From assembly GCF_901411515.1 (NCBI RefSeq), contig NZ_CABDUX010000002.1, forward strand, positions 1,488,001 through 1,552,000: DNA of 64,000 nt, written 5' to 3'. Made by a program: the position numbers and the translations under genes. This document shows positions 44,551 to 53,258 of the stretch, piece after piece. The notes below the pieces were generated by a model, which searched no databases, was not told where the DNA came from, and saw nothing but the letters and a program-made list of their open reading frames with translations. Positions within the stretch are counted from its first letter, which is position 1, and each line of letters opens with the position of its first letter. This DNA is from Raoultibacter phocaeensis. Lineage in GTDB: Bacteria; Actinomycetota; Coriobacteriia; Coriobacteriales; Eggerthellaceae.

Positions 44551-45363
44551 TTGGAACACATCACAAGAAAAAGCATGCTATACAAAACCGGCGTCGAATA
44601 CGGCGATTACACCATGAACCACGTTCAGGGATGCAGCCATGGGTGCAGATATCCGTGCTATGCTTTCTTGATGGCGAAACGGTTTGGAAAAGCAAAAACC
44701 TACGAACAGTGGTGCGAGCCGAAATTGGTATCGAACACGCTCGAACTGCTTGATAGCGAAATTCCGCGATACAAGGAAAAAATCAATACTGTTCAGCTTT
44801 GCTTCACCACGGATCCATTTATGTACGGATACGACGAAATTTGCTCGATGAGCTTGGCTTCCATTGCAAAATTGAATGAGAACGCAATCCCCGTAGTAGC
44901 CCTCACCAAAGGAATCCTCCCTCGCGAGCTGTCTGGGTATTCCGCCGAGAACGTCTACGGAATTACGCTCGTATCGCTTTCGGAAGAATACAGAGTAGAA
45001 GCCGAACCAGGGGCTTCACCGTATCTTGAACGCATAGCGGCGCTTAAGGCGCTGCATGATGCCGGATGCAAAACATGGGTAAGCATAGAACCCTATCCGA
45101 CCCCGAACATCATCAAGCAAGAACTCGATACGCTGCTCAATGCCGTTTCCTTTGCCGACCGCATCATATTCGGACGAACCAACTACAATAAAACGGTATC
45201 TTCTTTTCCAGAAGCCAAGAGATGGTATACAGACAGAGCGTATGAGGTCATTACCTTCTGCAAAACCCATGGCATCGATTACCATATCAAAAACGGAACG
45301 ATGCTTGATTGCGCAAGGCCCACCGAAACCGAATCGAATAAAAGGGTTTTATCGCACCGATAA
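44551..45363 (+). CDS. Atypical radical-SAM/Gp37-Gp68-like three-Cys protein, TcmP partner
   Basis: 270 residues from a TTG at 44551, 8 bases after tcmP; GGGGAG lies 12 bases upstream, so the ATG at 44575 is an alternative start. The cysteine cluster C28xxxC32xxxC36 (GCSHGCRYPCYAF) has one residue more than canonical radical SAM CxxxCxxC. Further blocks (FTTDPFMYGYDEI, VVALTKGILPREL, GITLVSL, CKTWVSIEPYPTP, IIFGRTNYN) match the spore-photoproduct-lyase/DUF5131-like TIM-barrel family. Probably a 4Fe-4S enzyme acting with TcmP on nucleic acid. The chemistry is unknown. Ends 16 bases before a convergent gene. Confidence 0.83.
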   Translation: MEHITRKSMLYKTGVEYGDYTMNHVQGCSHGCRYPCYAFLMAKRFGKAKTYEQWCEPKLVSNTLELLDSEIPRYKEKINTVQLCFTTDPFMYGYDEICSMSLASIAKLNENAIPVVALTKGILPRELSGYSAENVYGITLVSLSEEYRVEAEPGASPYLERIAALKALHDAGCKTWVSIEPYPTPNIIKQELDTLLNAVSFADRIIFGRTNYNKTVSSFPEAKRWYTDRAYEVITFCKTHGIDYHIKNGTMLDCARPTETESNKRVLSHR

Positions 45364-45379
45364 AACCAGCATCCCGTCC

Positions 45380-46771
45380 CTATGCGCCGCTTGCTGCTCG
45401 CGCCGCTTCGCTCGCCGGCTGACCCGCCGCCTTGGCTTCTTCGGCCCGTTCGCGCTCGAGCACGAGCTGCATGGCAGCGATTGCGCACTCGATCTGGCCG
45501 TCATCGGGCTCGTTGGTGGTGAGGTACTGCATTTGCATGCCGGGCCAGAGGATCACCTTGACAAGCGGGTTGTCGGGGTGGCTCCCCGCCCACTTCACCG
45601 TGATCTCGTAGGAGATACCGGCGATCACGGGCATGAGCAGGATGCGCACGAGGATGACGAGCGCAAGCTTCGGTGCCCCGTCGGGCACGCCCCATGCGTC
45701 GATGAGCGCGTTTATGGGCGTCACCGTGTACACGATGATCGCGATCACCATGACCATGATGAGGAACGCCGTGCCGCAGCGCACGTGCAGGCGCGGGAAG
45801 CTGCGGGCGTTCTCGGGCGTGAGATCAAGGCCGTGCTCGTAGCAGTGGATGGTCTTATGCTCGGCACCGTGGTAGCCAAACATGCGCTTGATCTCGCCCA
45901 TGCGCCCGATCAACCAGATGTAGAACACGAACACCGCAACGCGCAGAAGGCCGTCGACGACGTTCCAGAGAAGCGTGTTCTGGTCATACTCGCCCACGAT
46001 GAGATTCGTGATGAACGCCGGGGCCACGATGAACAGCACGACGCCGAGCACGAGGCCGAGCACCATGGAGAGGGCCATCTCCTTCTTGCCGAACTCGACT
46101 TCCTCGTCCATGAACGATTTCTTCTGCTTTTCTTCAGGCTCCGAGAACTCCCCTTCGAGCAAAGCCGCCTCGGCAGCAGCCACTTCCTCGGCGCGCTTCA
46201 GGTGCTCGCGCCCCGATTCCTCGATGTGCTCGACCTTGAGCTCGGTTTGCGCTCCGAGCGCGTCGATTACGGTATCGGGGCGTCCGAAATCGTCATTCCA
46301 CGAGAAGGGCCGCTCTTCGGCGACGCCAGCGGATCCTTCCGAACTCGCACCGTCATCCGAAGCGATCGGATCCGCAGCAGAGCCCGTCTCGCCGCCGTCA
46401 ACCGCACCCGTAGCAGGCGAAGCGGCCGCTTCCTGTGTCTTTGCCGGTTTACCGTCTTCCTTCTCGCCGGATTCCTCTGCAAACGCATGGAGCGCGGCGA
46501 TCTCGAGCGCTTTGTAGCCGAGTATGAGCGACTCGACGAGCGCGCGGCACCCGCGCACGAGCGGCCAGTACATCCAGCCGTTCTTCTTTTTCCCGGAGTT
46601 GAGGTCGTGCTCCTCGATGTAGATGGAGCCCGACGGCTCGCGTACGGCCACCGACCAGTTGAACTTGCCGCGCATCATGATGCCTTCGATGAGCGCCTGG
46701 CCGCCGACATGGGTCTTGAGCGCGCCGTCTTCTTTGAATGCGCGGGATAGATCGCTCTTGTTTTCCGCCAT
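45380..46771 (-). CDS. DUF1385 membrane protein (YqhQ-like) with long acidic insert
   Basis: 463 residues; typical DUF1385/YqhQ proteins are about 310. N-terminal GGQALIEGIMMRG and the core GYHGAEHKTIHCYEHG...VRCGTAFLIMVM are the family hallmarks (the HHC/H set suggests metal binding at the membrane). Four to five membrane helices lie at about 68-90, 233-255, 275-298, 340-362 and 380-405. The insert of about 130 residues after the first helix (EESGEKEDGKPAK to EEKQKKS) is acidic and probably disordered. It follows thyX by 2 bases. Function of the family is not established. Confidence 0.87.
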   Translation of the reverse strand: MAENKSDLSRAFKEDGALKTHVGGQALIEGIMMRGKFNWSVAVREPSGSIYIEEHDLNSGKKKNGWMYWPLVRGCRALVESLILGYKALEIAALHAFAEESGEKEDGKPAKTQEAAASPATGAVDGGETGSAADPIASDDGASSEGSAGVAEERPFSWNDDFGRPDTVIDALGAQTELKVEHIEESGREHLKRAEEVAAAEAALLEGEFSEPEEKQKKSFMDEEVEFGKKEMALSMVLGLVLGVVLFIVAPAFITNLIVGEYDQNTLLWNVVDGLLRVAVFVFYIWLIGRMGEIKRMFGYHGAEHKTIHCYEHGLDLTPENARSFPRLHVRCGTAFLIMVMVIAIIVYTVTPINALIDAWGVPDGAPKLALVILVRILLMPVIAGISYEITVKWAGSHPDNPLVKVILWPGMQMQYLTTNEPDDGQIECAIAAMQLVLERERAEEAKAAGQPASEAARAASGA

Positions 46772-46773
46772 CG

Positions 46774-47454
46774 CTACTGCCTCGTAATCCGGGAAAAGGG
46801 GTTCCCGCAGGTCATTTTACCCTCAGGACACGCCCCCCGAATGCACGGGGCGCCGGCATCCATGAAAATGTAGGGAGCCGTCGGTTTCGCGAGGGCGAGC
46901 ATCTCGTCGGCCATCGCGCGAATCTCCCATTGCGCGCGGTTGCAGCAGCGCAACTCGAAGAAATGCAGAAGCTCCCGCACGTTCATCGTTATGACGATCT
47001 TCGTCTCGGCGGCATTGGGAAGCAGGTAGCGCGCATCCTCTGCGGGCACCCCCGCTTCGAGCAGCTTCGCGTATGCGGTGAGCGCCGCCCCGATAGCCTC
47101 GTCGAACACCTCGCTCGTTGCGGGATCGGCTGCAACGCTTTCGGGCTTGATGACCGAAAGGCCGTCGGTGAACTTCACGTAGCGTTGGCTTTGCTGGTTG
47201 AAGCTCGCAATGCGATGGCGCACGAGCTGGTGGGTCAGTGCACGGGACACGCCATCGACCGCGAACGTGTAGCTCGCATGTTCGAGCGTGGAGAAATGTC
47301 CGCTCTGCATGATGGTGGACAGAACGCTTTTCACCCGTTCTTCGGGCATCGTCTCCATAAGCTCGGAGGCGCCGACTGGCGCATAGCACAGACGCGCCGC
47401 CGTGGCGATGGCGCGTTCGGGGTCGGGGGTGTGGTATAAAAGCTCGACTTGCAT
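46774..47454 (-). CDS. thyX: Flavin-dependent thymidylate synthase
   Basis: 226 residues. The ThyX signature RHRxxSxNxxSxRY is present as RHRIASFNQQSQRY (79-92), with the FAD/dUMP-binding HFSTLEHASYTF and the C-terminal MNVRELLHFFELRCCNRAQWEIR. Methylates dUMP to dTMP using methylene-tetrahydrofolate and reduced FAD. Its presence suggests no ThyA is needed and makes an NADPH/flavin-based dTMP route, feeding Tmk at 30227-31093. GAGGAG lies 12 bases before the ATG. Confidence 0.95.
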   Translation of the reverse strand: MQVELLYHTPDPERAIATAARLCYAPVGASELMETMPEERVKSVLSTIMQSGHFSTLEHASYTFAVDGVSRALTHQLVRHRIASFNQQSQRYVKFTDGLSVIKPESVAADPATSEVFDEAIGAALTAYAKLLEAGVPAEDARYLLPNAAETKIVITMNVRELLHFFELRCCNRAQWEIRAMADEMLALAKPTAPYIFMDAGAPCIRGACPEGKMTCGNPFSRITRQ

Positions 47455-47633
47455 GGACGTCTTGCACTCCTCGTCGTATGGTTCGGAACGGCTCGCCGGC
47501 CGCCCATCCCGATCCAGAGGACGGCTGGGCCGTACGCGGTCGGATCGGAAGAACGTTTGCGGGCGCGGATCGATCCGCGTTTTGTTAGTATAGTACTAGA
47601 AGTTAGGATGCTCCGTACGGCGAAAGGATCCCC

Positions 47634-48530
47634 ATGACGCAAAACTTCACACCTCTGCTCTCGGCGACCGATTGGAACGAGGAGTGGAAGCGCCTGCAAA
47701 TCGCGCGCCGCAAAGCCGATAACGCGGAGTACTGGGACAAGCGCTCCAAAACGTTTTCCACCAAAGACGCGCCGAACGCCTACGTCGAGCGCTTCCTCGA
47801 GTTGGCCCGCATCGAGCCGGGCGAAAGCGTGTTCGACATGGGATGCGGAACAGGGAGTCTGTCTATTCCTCTCGGAGCCGAAGGACACAAGGTCGTCGCC
47901 TGCGATTTTTCCCAAGGTATGCTCGACGTCATGGAATCCGAACTGCGCGAAAAGAACGTGACGACCGTCTTCCCGAAGCTCATGAGCTGGGAGGACGATT
48001 GGGAGGCGCACGGCGTGCGCGAAAACATGGTGGATGTGTCCATCGCCTCGCGCTCGATCGCCGTTTCCGACATGAAGGCTGCGCTCGTGCGCCTGAGTCG
48101 CGTTGCGCGCCGACGCGTATGCATCACGCTTTCAACCGGCTCGTCGCCGCGTATGGACGCACGCATCCTTTCGGACCTCGGCGTGAAAAACGAGTTCGGC
48201 AACGATTTTCTCTATGCGTTCAACATCCTCGCGACTGCGAGCATCCTGCCCGAGGTGAGCTACATACAGAGTACCCGCACCGATACGTTCGACAGCGTAG
48301 ACGACGCGTACGAGGACCTCTCGCGCATGGTACTCGACGCGATGGCAGACAAGGAATCCCCCGAAGCGCACGCAGCGCTCAGCCGACTGCGCGACTGGAC
48401 GCACGAGCACGTGATCGCTAACCCCGATGCAGGTGCGCCCGACAAGAAGGGGCTTCCCCAAAAGAAGTTCACGCTCGACTATAAGCGCATCGTCACCTGG
48501 GCGTTTTTGGCATGGGACGCAAAACACTGA
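47634..48530 (+). CDS. Class I SAM-dependent methyltransferase
   Basis: 298 residues. N-terminal helical part with NAEYWDKRSKTFS, then a Rossmann methyltransferase: motif I VFDMGCGTGSLSIPL, acidic residue in VVACDFSQGML, and later VDVSIASRSIAVSDM. The long C-terminal region (QSTRTDTFDSVDDAYEDL) resembles methyltransferases encoded in anaerobe cofactor or corrinoid loci, but nothing nearby supports a substrate. GAAAGGA precedes the ATG. Divergent from thyX and convergent with the Hrb-type gene (13 bases apart). Confidence 0.85.
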   Translation: MTQNFTPLLSATDWNEEWKRLQIARRKADNAEYWDKRSKTFSTKDAPNAYVERFLELARIEPGESVFDMGCGTGSLSIPLGAEGHKVVACDFSQGMLDVMESELREKNVTTVFPKLMSWEDDWEAHGVRENMVDVSIASRSIAVSDMKAALVRLSRVARRRVCITLSTGSSPRMDARILSDLGVKNEFGNDFLYAFNILATASILPEVSYIQSTRTDTFDSVDDAYEDLSRMVLDAMADKESPEAHAALSRLRDWTHEHVIANPDAGAPDKKGLPQKKFTLDYKRIVTWAFLAWDAKH

Positions 48531-48543
48531 GTGAGCGCGGCAT

Positions 48544-49194
48544 CTAGAGCTCGATTCGCTCGAAGAGCTCTCTGCCGACCCCGCACACCGGGCATATGAA
48601 ATCCTCGGGAAGCTCGTCGACCTCCTCGATGTGGCCGCAAACGGTGCAGCGCCACGCGATGCGAGGGGTTTCGCTCGCTTCGGCAGTCTCGCCGAGGTAG
48701 CTCGAAGCCTTCGGAGGCGTTTTGCCCCCCTTGACGCTGTGGTAGTACGCATACGTCATCGGCTTATCGTCGGAAAGGATTTCCGCCTCGATGACGGTGC
48801 CGATGAAGAGAAGGTGCGTGCCGAGATCGATCGAATCGCTCACCTGAACGGTGAAGCGCGCGACCGTCTGCTCGGCGATATAGGGAAAGCCGTAGCCGTC
48901 GGCCTGCACCGAATACGATTCGAATTTGTCGACGTCACGGCTGCAGAAGAACCCGAACCGCCCGATGAGCTCCATCGAAGCATTCTGCGACAAGCTCACC
49001 GCTGTGTACATGCCCGCTTCGCAGATAACCGAAGCCGTATGGTTTTCTTTGTTGATCGCAACGCTTACCTGCAAAGGATCAGATGTTACCTGCGCGAAGG
49101 TGTTGACCGTGCATCCAGCCGCTTTCCCATCGACGTAGGAAGATACGAGGTAGAGTCCGTACGATATGCTGCGAAAAGCGTTCGTGTCGAGCAT
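48544..49194 (-). CDS. Flavin reductase-rubredoxin fusion (high-molecular-weight rubredoxin type)
   Basis: 216 residues from the ATG at 49194 (AAAGGA upstream). Residues about 5-160 are an FMN-binding flavin reductase-like domain (SYVDGKAAGCTVNTFAQVTSDPLQVSVAINKENHT pattern: GKxAGCTVN..TSDP..V), and 178-216 a rubredoxin with WRCTVCGHIEE...FICPVCG. The same architecture as Hrb of Moorella, which passes electrons from NADH to a flavodiiron protein that reduces O2 or NO. With the desulfoferrodoxin at 53259 it fits oxidative-stress defence of an anaerobe. A flavodiiron gene is not in the window. Confidence 0.9.
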   Translation of the reverse strand: MLDTNAFRSISYGLYLVSSYVDGKAAGCTVNTFAQVTSDPLQVSVAINKENHTASVICEAGMYTAVSLSQNASMELIGRFGFFCSRDVDKFESYSVQADGYGFPYIAEQTVARFTVQVSDSIDLGTHLLFIGTVIEAEILSDDKPMTYAYYHSVKGGKTPPKASSYLGETAEASETPRIAWRCTVCGHIEEVDELPEDFICPVCGVGRELFERIEL

Positions 49195-49371
49195 GGTTGT
49201 CCTTTCGGTTGTTGACCGCATGCAATTCTAGCACTTGTAGAGGGATGCGGAACAAAATGGTGACTTTGTGATGATCGGCGGATTTTGCGGTATTTGCAGA
49301 TCAGATCATTACAGTAGCTTGCTTGTAATCCCTTTTTTGGGTCGCGTTCTCTGAACTGAAGGAGATGTTCA

Positions 49372-50643
49372 ATGAACCTGAACCAATGGCTTGTTCAGCC
49401 GCAACGATTCCTCGGGCCCTTCGGGCTCATCGCCCTGCTCGTGGTGACCAGCCTCGCCACTCCCCTCTCGCTCGACATGTACACGCCGGCGATCCCTCAC
49501 ATGACCGAGTATTTCGAGACCGATGCAGGAACCGTCAATCTCACCCTAGCCGGGTACTTTCTCTTCTTTGCCGTCGGATTGCTTTTGTTCGGGCCGACAA
49601 GCGACCGCTACGGACGCAAGCCCGTGCTGGTAGCGGGCATGGTCGTCTACACAGCCGCAAGCGCGCTCTGCGCGATGGCCCCCGATATCTGGGTTCTCAT
49701 CGGCATGCGCGTCTTGCAAGCACTCGGCGCGGGAGCTGTGAGCGCCGTTTCGACCGCCGTCGTGAAAGACGCCATCATTCCCGAAAAGCGCGAAGCGATC
49801 CTATCGATCGTGCAGGTCATGTTCGTGGTCGGTCCCGTACTCGCACCGGTGGTGGGAGCCCTCGTGCTACAGATCGCCGATTGGCATATGACGTTTTGGG
49901 TGCTTGCCGCCGTCGGGCTTCTCTGCACGGTGCTTGCACTCATGTTTCAGGAAACGCTTCCCGAAAAAAGCCGCTTCGACGGGTCGATTCTCGGAAGCCT
50001 CGCTCAACTCGGCACCGTTGCGAAGAACAGGGGGTTCACATCGTTTCTGTGCATCGTCGGCCTCTTCAATCTGCCGTTCATGGCCTACATCGCCGTCGGC
50101 TCGTACATTTACATCACGTTCTTCGGCTTGACCGAGCTCGAATACAGCTATTTCTTTGCCATAGCCGCCCTGCTCACCGCCGCAGGCCCCCTCATCTGGC
50201 TCAAGGCATCCCACTATCTGAGCGCACGGAGATTCACGACCATCCTGCTCTCGGTGGCGTTCGTCTCGGGTTTAGCGATGCTCGCTTTCGGCGAGCTCTC
50301 GCCCTTCCTCTTTTGCGCGACGTTTCTCGCATTCGCCATGACGGAAGCGTGCATAAGGCCCTATAGCACGAATATCCTGCTTTCCCAGCAAAAAGGCGAA
50401 ACGGGCGCAGCGGCTTCGCTGATCAACTTCGCCCACACCGCGATCGGTTGCGTGGGTATGGTGCTTGCCGTGCTTCCCTGGCCGAACTTCGTCATCGGAG
50501 TCGGAGCGATCATCGCAGGCACCATGGTCGTTGCAGGCCTTGCATGGGCTTTCCTGCTGCGTTCGAAGGTCTCGCTTGCAGGAATCAAGGACACCGATCC
50601 GTCCTCCCCCGCGCATCCGATAGCCGCACCGCATCGGCGCTGA
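49372..50643 (+). CDS. MFS drug-resistance transporter, Bcr/CflA type
   Basis: 423 residues, 12 membrane helices. Motifs of the DHA1/Bcr-CflA group: SLDMYTPAIPHM in helix 1, GPTSDRYGRKPVL (motif A) between helices 2 and 3, and the VGPVLAPVVGALV (motif C-like) in helix 5. Expected to be a proton-driven exporter of drugs or small metabolites. AAGGAG lies 7 bases before the ATG. Single gene; no dedicated regulator next to it. Confidence 0.9.
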   Translation: MNLNQWLVQPQRFLGPFGLIALLVVTSLATPLSLDMYTPAIPHMTEYFETDAGTVNLTLAGYFLFFAVGLLLFGPTSDRYGRKPVLVAGMVVYTAASALCAMAPDIWVLIGMRVLQALGAGAVSAVSTAVVKDAIIPEKREAILSIVQVMFVVGPVLAPVVGALVLQIADWHMTFWVLAAVGLLCTVLALMFQETLPEKSRFDGSILGSLAQLGTVAKNRGFTSFLCIVGLFNLPFMAYIAVGSYIYITFFGLTELEYSYFFAIAALLTAAGPLIWLKASHYLSARRFTTILLSVAFVSGLAMLAFGELSPFLFCATFLAFAMTEACIRPYSTNILLSQQKGETGAAASLINFAHTAIGCVGMVLAVLPWPNFVIGVGAIIAGTMVVAGLAWAFLLRSKVSLAGIKDTDPSSPAHPIAAPHRR

Positions 50644-50735
50644 GGTTGCGTCTGGTACCGTAACGCTTCAACGCGCAGCCCGCGCCTCTCATCAAAGGTT
50701 GCGGCACGGGCCCGCAAGCGCTCAATCGTCGCGCT

Positions 50736-51406
50736 TTATTCCATTCCGTACGCCGCCAAAACCGCATGCCAGCCCGCTTCGTCGGGGCCGATGACGGTCG
50801 GCGTGCCCCAAGCATCCTCGAAACGCCGCGCGGCCTGGCCTGCAAGCCAATCCCTCACGACAACGAGGGCGCAGGGCCTAAGCGGCGAGGGGCCTTCATC
50901 GAGCAACCGCATTGCCGCATCGAGTCCGCGTTTCTGCTCGAGCTCCAAACGCCCTATCTCGTCGACTATGAGGAATTCCGCAGAACCCGCCGCTGCGGTT
51001 GCCGATTGTCCGCCGCATCCGAACGGCACGCGCATTCGATCCGCCGCAGCGCACGCGAGCGAAGCCGTCCCCAGACTTGAGAAGTAGCCATTCACCCGCT
51101 CGAGCGCATCGTCGAAGATCGCCCATCCGAGCCGCGCTTCATCGCTTTGCGATGTCGCACCGTCTCTCACCCATCGGAAAGATCGCGTCTTCTCGCAAAC
51201 GAAAACCGATCCCCAGCAGGAAGAAGTACGTTGTCGATGCCCACCTTCTCCCGATCGCCCTGCTCCGAAGCCTCTCGCCATACACCGGGCGCGAGCACCC
51301 CGACGCATACGACGCCTCCCTCATCCAGCGTAGCGGCAAGCCGCTCGAGCCAGCGTGTTTTACCGGTCTGCACGGCCCCAGTCAGGATAAAGAGCATCGA
51401 AGACAT
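50736..51406 (-). pseudogene. Frameshifted THEP1-like NTPase
   Basis: The start (51406 on the minus strand) gives MLFILTGAVQTGKTRWLERL, the P-loop of a nucleoside-triphosphatase like THEP1, and stays open to a TGA at 51167. The second half is in another frame (to 50736) and includes Walker B FLIVDEIGRLELEQKRGLDAA and the end FEDAWGTPTVIGPDEAGWHAVLAAYGME. The frames meet around 51180-51195, where one missing base after TTTGC would restore continuity (..FSFA to EKTRSFRW..). No compensating site is seen. Either a decayed gene or an assembly error; divergent from the DUF364 gene, its usual kind of neighbour. Confidence 0.75.
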
Positions 51407-51507
51407 TCCTCTCGCGTCGGTTTGGGAGTATTATACTGTATCAAAGACAATGTTTCGCGCAAGCGGATGAGCGCTTGCACCCAACAGGGAATCGATAGGA
51501 GAAACCA

Positions 51508-52359
51508 ATGGGATGCCCCGAGAAAGACTGCTGCGCCTCGAATCCGAACCAAACCGAGATCGCGTTTCCCGGCACCTACGATCATGCGACGCCGTGGAAG
51601 TTCTACAACCATCTGATCGGCCATATCCCCGACGACATACGCGTAACCGATTACTGCCTCGGCACCCATTGGTCCTACGTCGAAGCCGAGTGCGGCATGG
51701 GCGTGAGCTTCACCTGCAAGGGCGGCGCACGCCGCACCTACACTACCGATCTGCGCGGGATGCCGCTCAAAGCCGTTGCCGAGCTTTCGAAGTCGTGGTG
51801 CTTCGAGGAAGCCTCGCTCGGCGTTGCGGGCCTGAACGCCTGGTATTCTCAACCCGAGCTGCTCGATCCGCTCGGCGCTGTATACGACGAAGCAGTCAAC
51901 CTACCCGATGGAACCGTTCGCAAAATGGACGCCTTCGAACTTTACCGCCCCCGAATGGGCGGTAAGCGTGTTACCGTAGTCGGACACTTCCCTCACGTCG
52001 ACCGCATAGCCGAATACGCCGACCTAACGGTGCTTGAGCGTTCCTGCACCCAAGAGCTCGACACGCCTGACCCCGCCTGCGAGTACGTGCTTCCCACGAC
52101 GGACTTCGCGTTCGTCACCGGCGTGACCATTATCAACAAAACCGCTCCCCGCCTGCTTGATCTCACGAAGAACGCGACAACCGTCATGGTGGGTCCGAGC
52201 GTTGTGGCTTCCCCGTTCTTGTTCGATTGGGGCGTCGAATCGCTTGCAGGCAGCGTGGTAGCGGATCCCGACAAGGCGCGCTTTGCCGTCATGTCAGGTG
52301 CGGGCAAGCTGTTCGGCGAAGCGCTCGCGATGATGACGATCTCGCGAGAGGCCCGCTAG
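51508..52359 (+). CDS. DUF4213/DUF364 protein (putative metal-chelation or cofactor-related)
   Basis: 283 residues. N-terminal DUF4213-like part with DYCLGTHWSYVEAECGMGVSFT-type sequence and C-terminal DUF364 Rossmann-like domain (KRVTVVGHFPHVDRI, YVLPTTDFAFVTGVTIINKT, TVMVGPSVVASPFLFDWGVESLAG). The family is linked to metal or molybdenum handling in anaerobes by annotation only. The start has CCEKDCC-like cysteines (PEKDCCAS). A small leader hairpin (GCAAGCG-GATGAG-CGCTTGC, 51459-51478) lies 30 bases before the start. The divergent NTPase gene beside it is broken. Confidence 0.82.
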   Translation: MGCPEKDCCASNPNQTEIAFPGTYDHATPWKFYNHLIGHIPDDIRVTDYCLGTHWSYVEAECGMGVSFTCKGGARRTYTTDLRGMPLKAVAELSKSWCFEEASLGVAGLNAWYSQPELLDPLGAVYDEAVNLPDGTVRKMDAFELYRPRMGGKRVTVVGHFPHVDRIAEYADLTVLERSCTQELDTPDPACEYVLPTTDFAFVTGVTIINKTAPRLLDLTKNATTVMVGPSVVASPFLFDWGVESLAGSVVADPDKARFAVMSGAGKLFGEALAMMTISREAR

Positions 52360-52517
52360 CCGCACGGGCATTGCTGTGCTCGAAGAACCTACGCGGGAAA
52401 ACGCAAACCCGAACGACGGGCTTGGTGGGGAGCGTCCAAGTAGGTGCACCACAGGCACTCCCCCCGAGAGGATCGCAGCGGATGAGAAGCGCATCGCAGC
52501 CGACAAGGCCCCACGCA

Positions 52518-52544
52518 AAAGATCCGGCCCAAGACCGGATCTTT
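52518..52544. terminator. Bidirectional terminator between DUF364 gene and rpmE
   Basis: AAAGATCCGG (52518-52527) and CCGGATCTTT (52535-52544) form a perfect 10-bp stem with a 7-base loop; the minus strand continues TTTT G, the plus strand TTT GG. It can end both rpmE (minus) and the plus-strand gene. Confidence 0.8.
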
Positions 52545-52579
52545 GGTTCGTGCTCGATGTTCCTCGATCAAGAAGGGTA

Positions 52580-53062
52580 CTACTCGGCGCTTTCCTCAGC
52601 CTTGGCTTCCCCTGCGGGAGCCTCGAGTGCGGTTTCGGCGGCGGCGTCGGCGATAGCCTCTTCGGCAGCCTCAACCTCGGTCGCCGTGGCTTCTTCCTCG
52701 GCTTTCACGGCATCGGCTTCAGCCTTCTTGGCAAACTCGGCAGCGCGTTTAGCCTTCTCGGCGGCTTTCGCGTCGCGCTCCGCCTTCTTGGCGGCTTCGG
52801 CAGCTTCAATGGCTGCCTGGCGCTCGGCTCGTTTAGCAGCCTCGCGTGCGGCGACGGTCTCTTTTGCGGAACCGAACTTATCGGCGAAGCGCTGGACGCG
52901 TCCACCGGTGTCGATGAATTTCTGCTGGCCGGTGAAGAACGGATGGCATTTGTTGCAGAGGTCGATCCTCAGCTCGGGCTTCGTGGAGCGGGTCTGCCAG
53001 GTGTTCCCGCAGCTGCACGTAACCGTGCAGTCCATGTAGTCCGGATGAATTCCCTGTTTCAT
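52580..53062 (-). CDS. rpmE: Ribosomal protein L31 with long Ala/Lys/Glu tail
   Basis: 160 residues from the ATG at 53062 (AAAGGAG upstream). The first 70 residues are a zinc-type L31: [41 protein letters not shown] with the CxxC pairs. The last about 90 residues ([17 protein letters not shown] and on) are an extra highly charged Ala/Lys/Glu helix that turns fully acidic at the end; normal L31 is 65-90 residues. A similar Ala/Glu tail occurs on S2 (59601-60518). The leader contains a hairpin typical of L31 autoregulation. Confidence 0.95.
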   Translation of the reverse strand: MKQGIHPDYMDCTVTCSCGNTWQTRSTKPELRIDLCNKCHPFFTGQQKFIDTGGRVQRFADKFGSAKETVAAREAAKRAERQAAIEAAEAAKKAERDAKAAEKAKRAAEFAKKAEADAVKAEEEATATEVEAAEEAIADAAAETALEAPAGEAKAEESAE

Positions 53063-53125
53063 TGGTTTCTCCTTTACAGGCCTTGGTTTCCGACCAAGGC
53101 GAAGACAAGCTTTCATATAATAGCA
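53063..53125 (-). promoter_or_regulatory. rpmE promoter and L31-type leader hairpin
   Basis: Minus-strand extended -10 TGCTATTAT (53117-53125) implies a start near 53110. The roughly 45-base leader is mostly one hairpin, GCCTTGGT-CGGAA-ACCAAGGC (53080-53100), directly before the AAAGGAG. L31 leaders, including a Coriobacteria class, are known autoregulatory elements; membership here is inferred. Confidence 0.6.
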
Positions 53126-53258
53126 CACTCGCGGGTGATTCCACACAGAGTTTCCAGCGGCTGCAGTTTTACCGATTGCCCTCACAAACCCTGCACACAA
53201 GAAAACCGGCCGCACTGCGACCGATTCTGCGATGCTTCGATTCAACGATCCGAAGTGC

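Noticed and set aside
43340-45363. Classical restriction-modification system
   Set aside because: No endonuclease, no specificity subunit and no canonical DNA methyltransferase motif set; TcmP only resembles a methyltransferase.
45140-46750. Plus-strand open frame of 536 codons
   Set aside because: Overlaps the radical-SAM-like gene end and lies antisense to DUF1385, which has real motifs.
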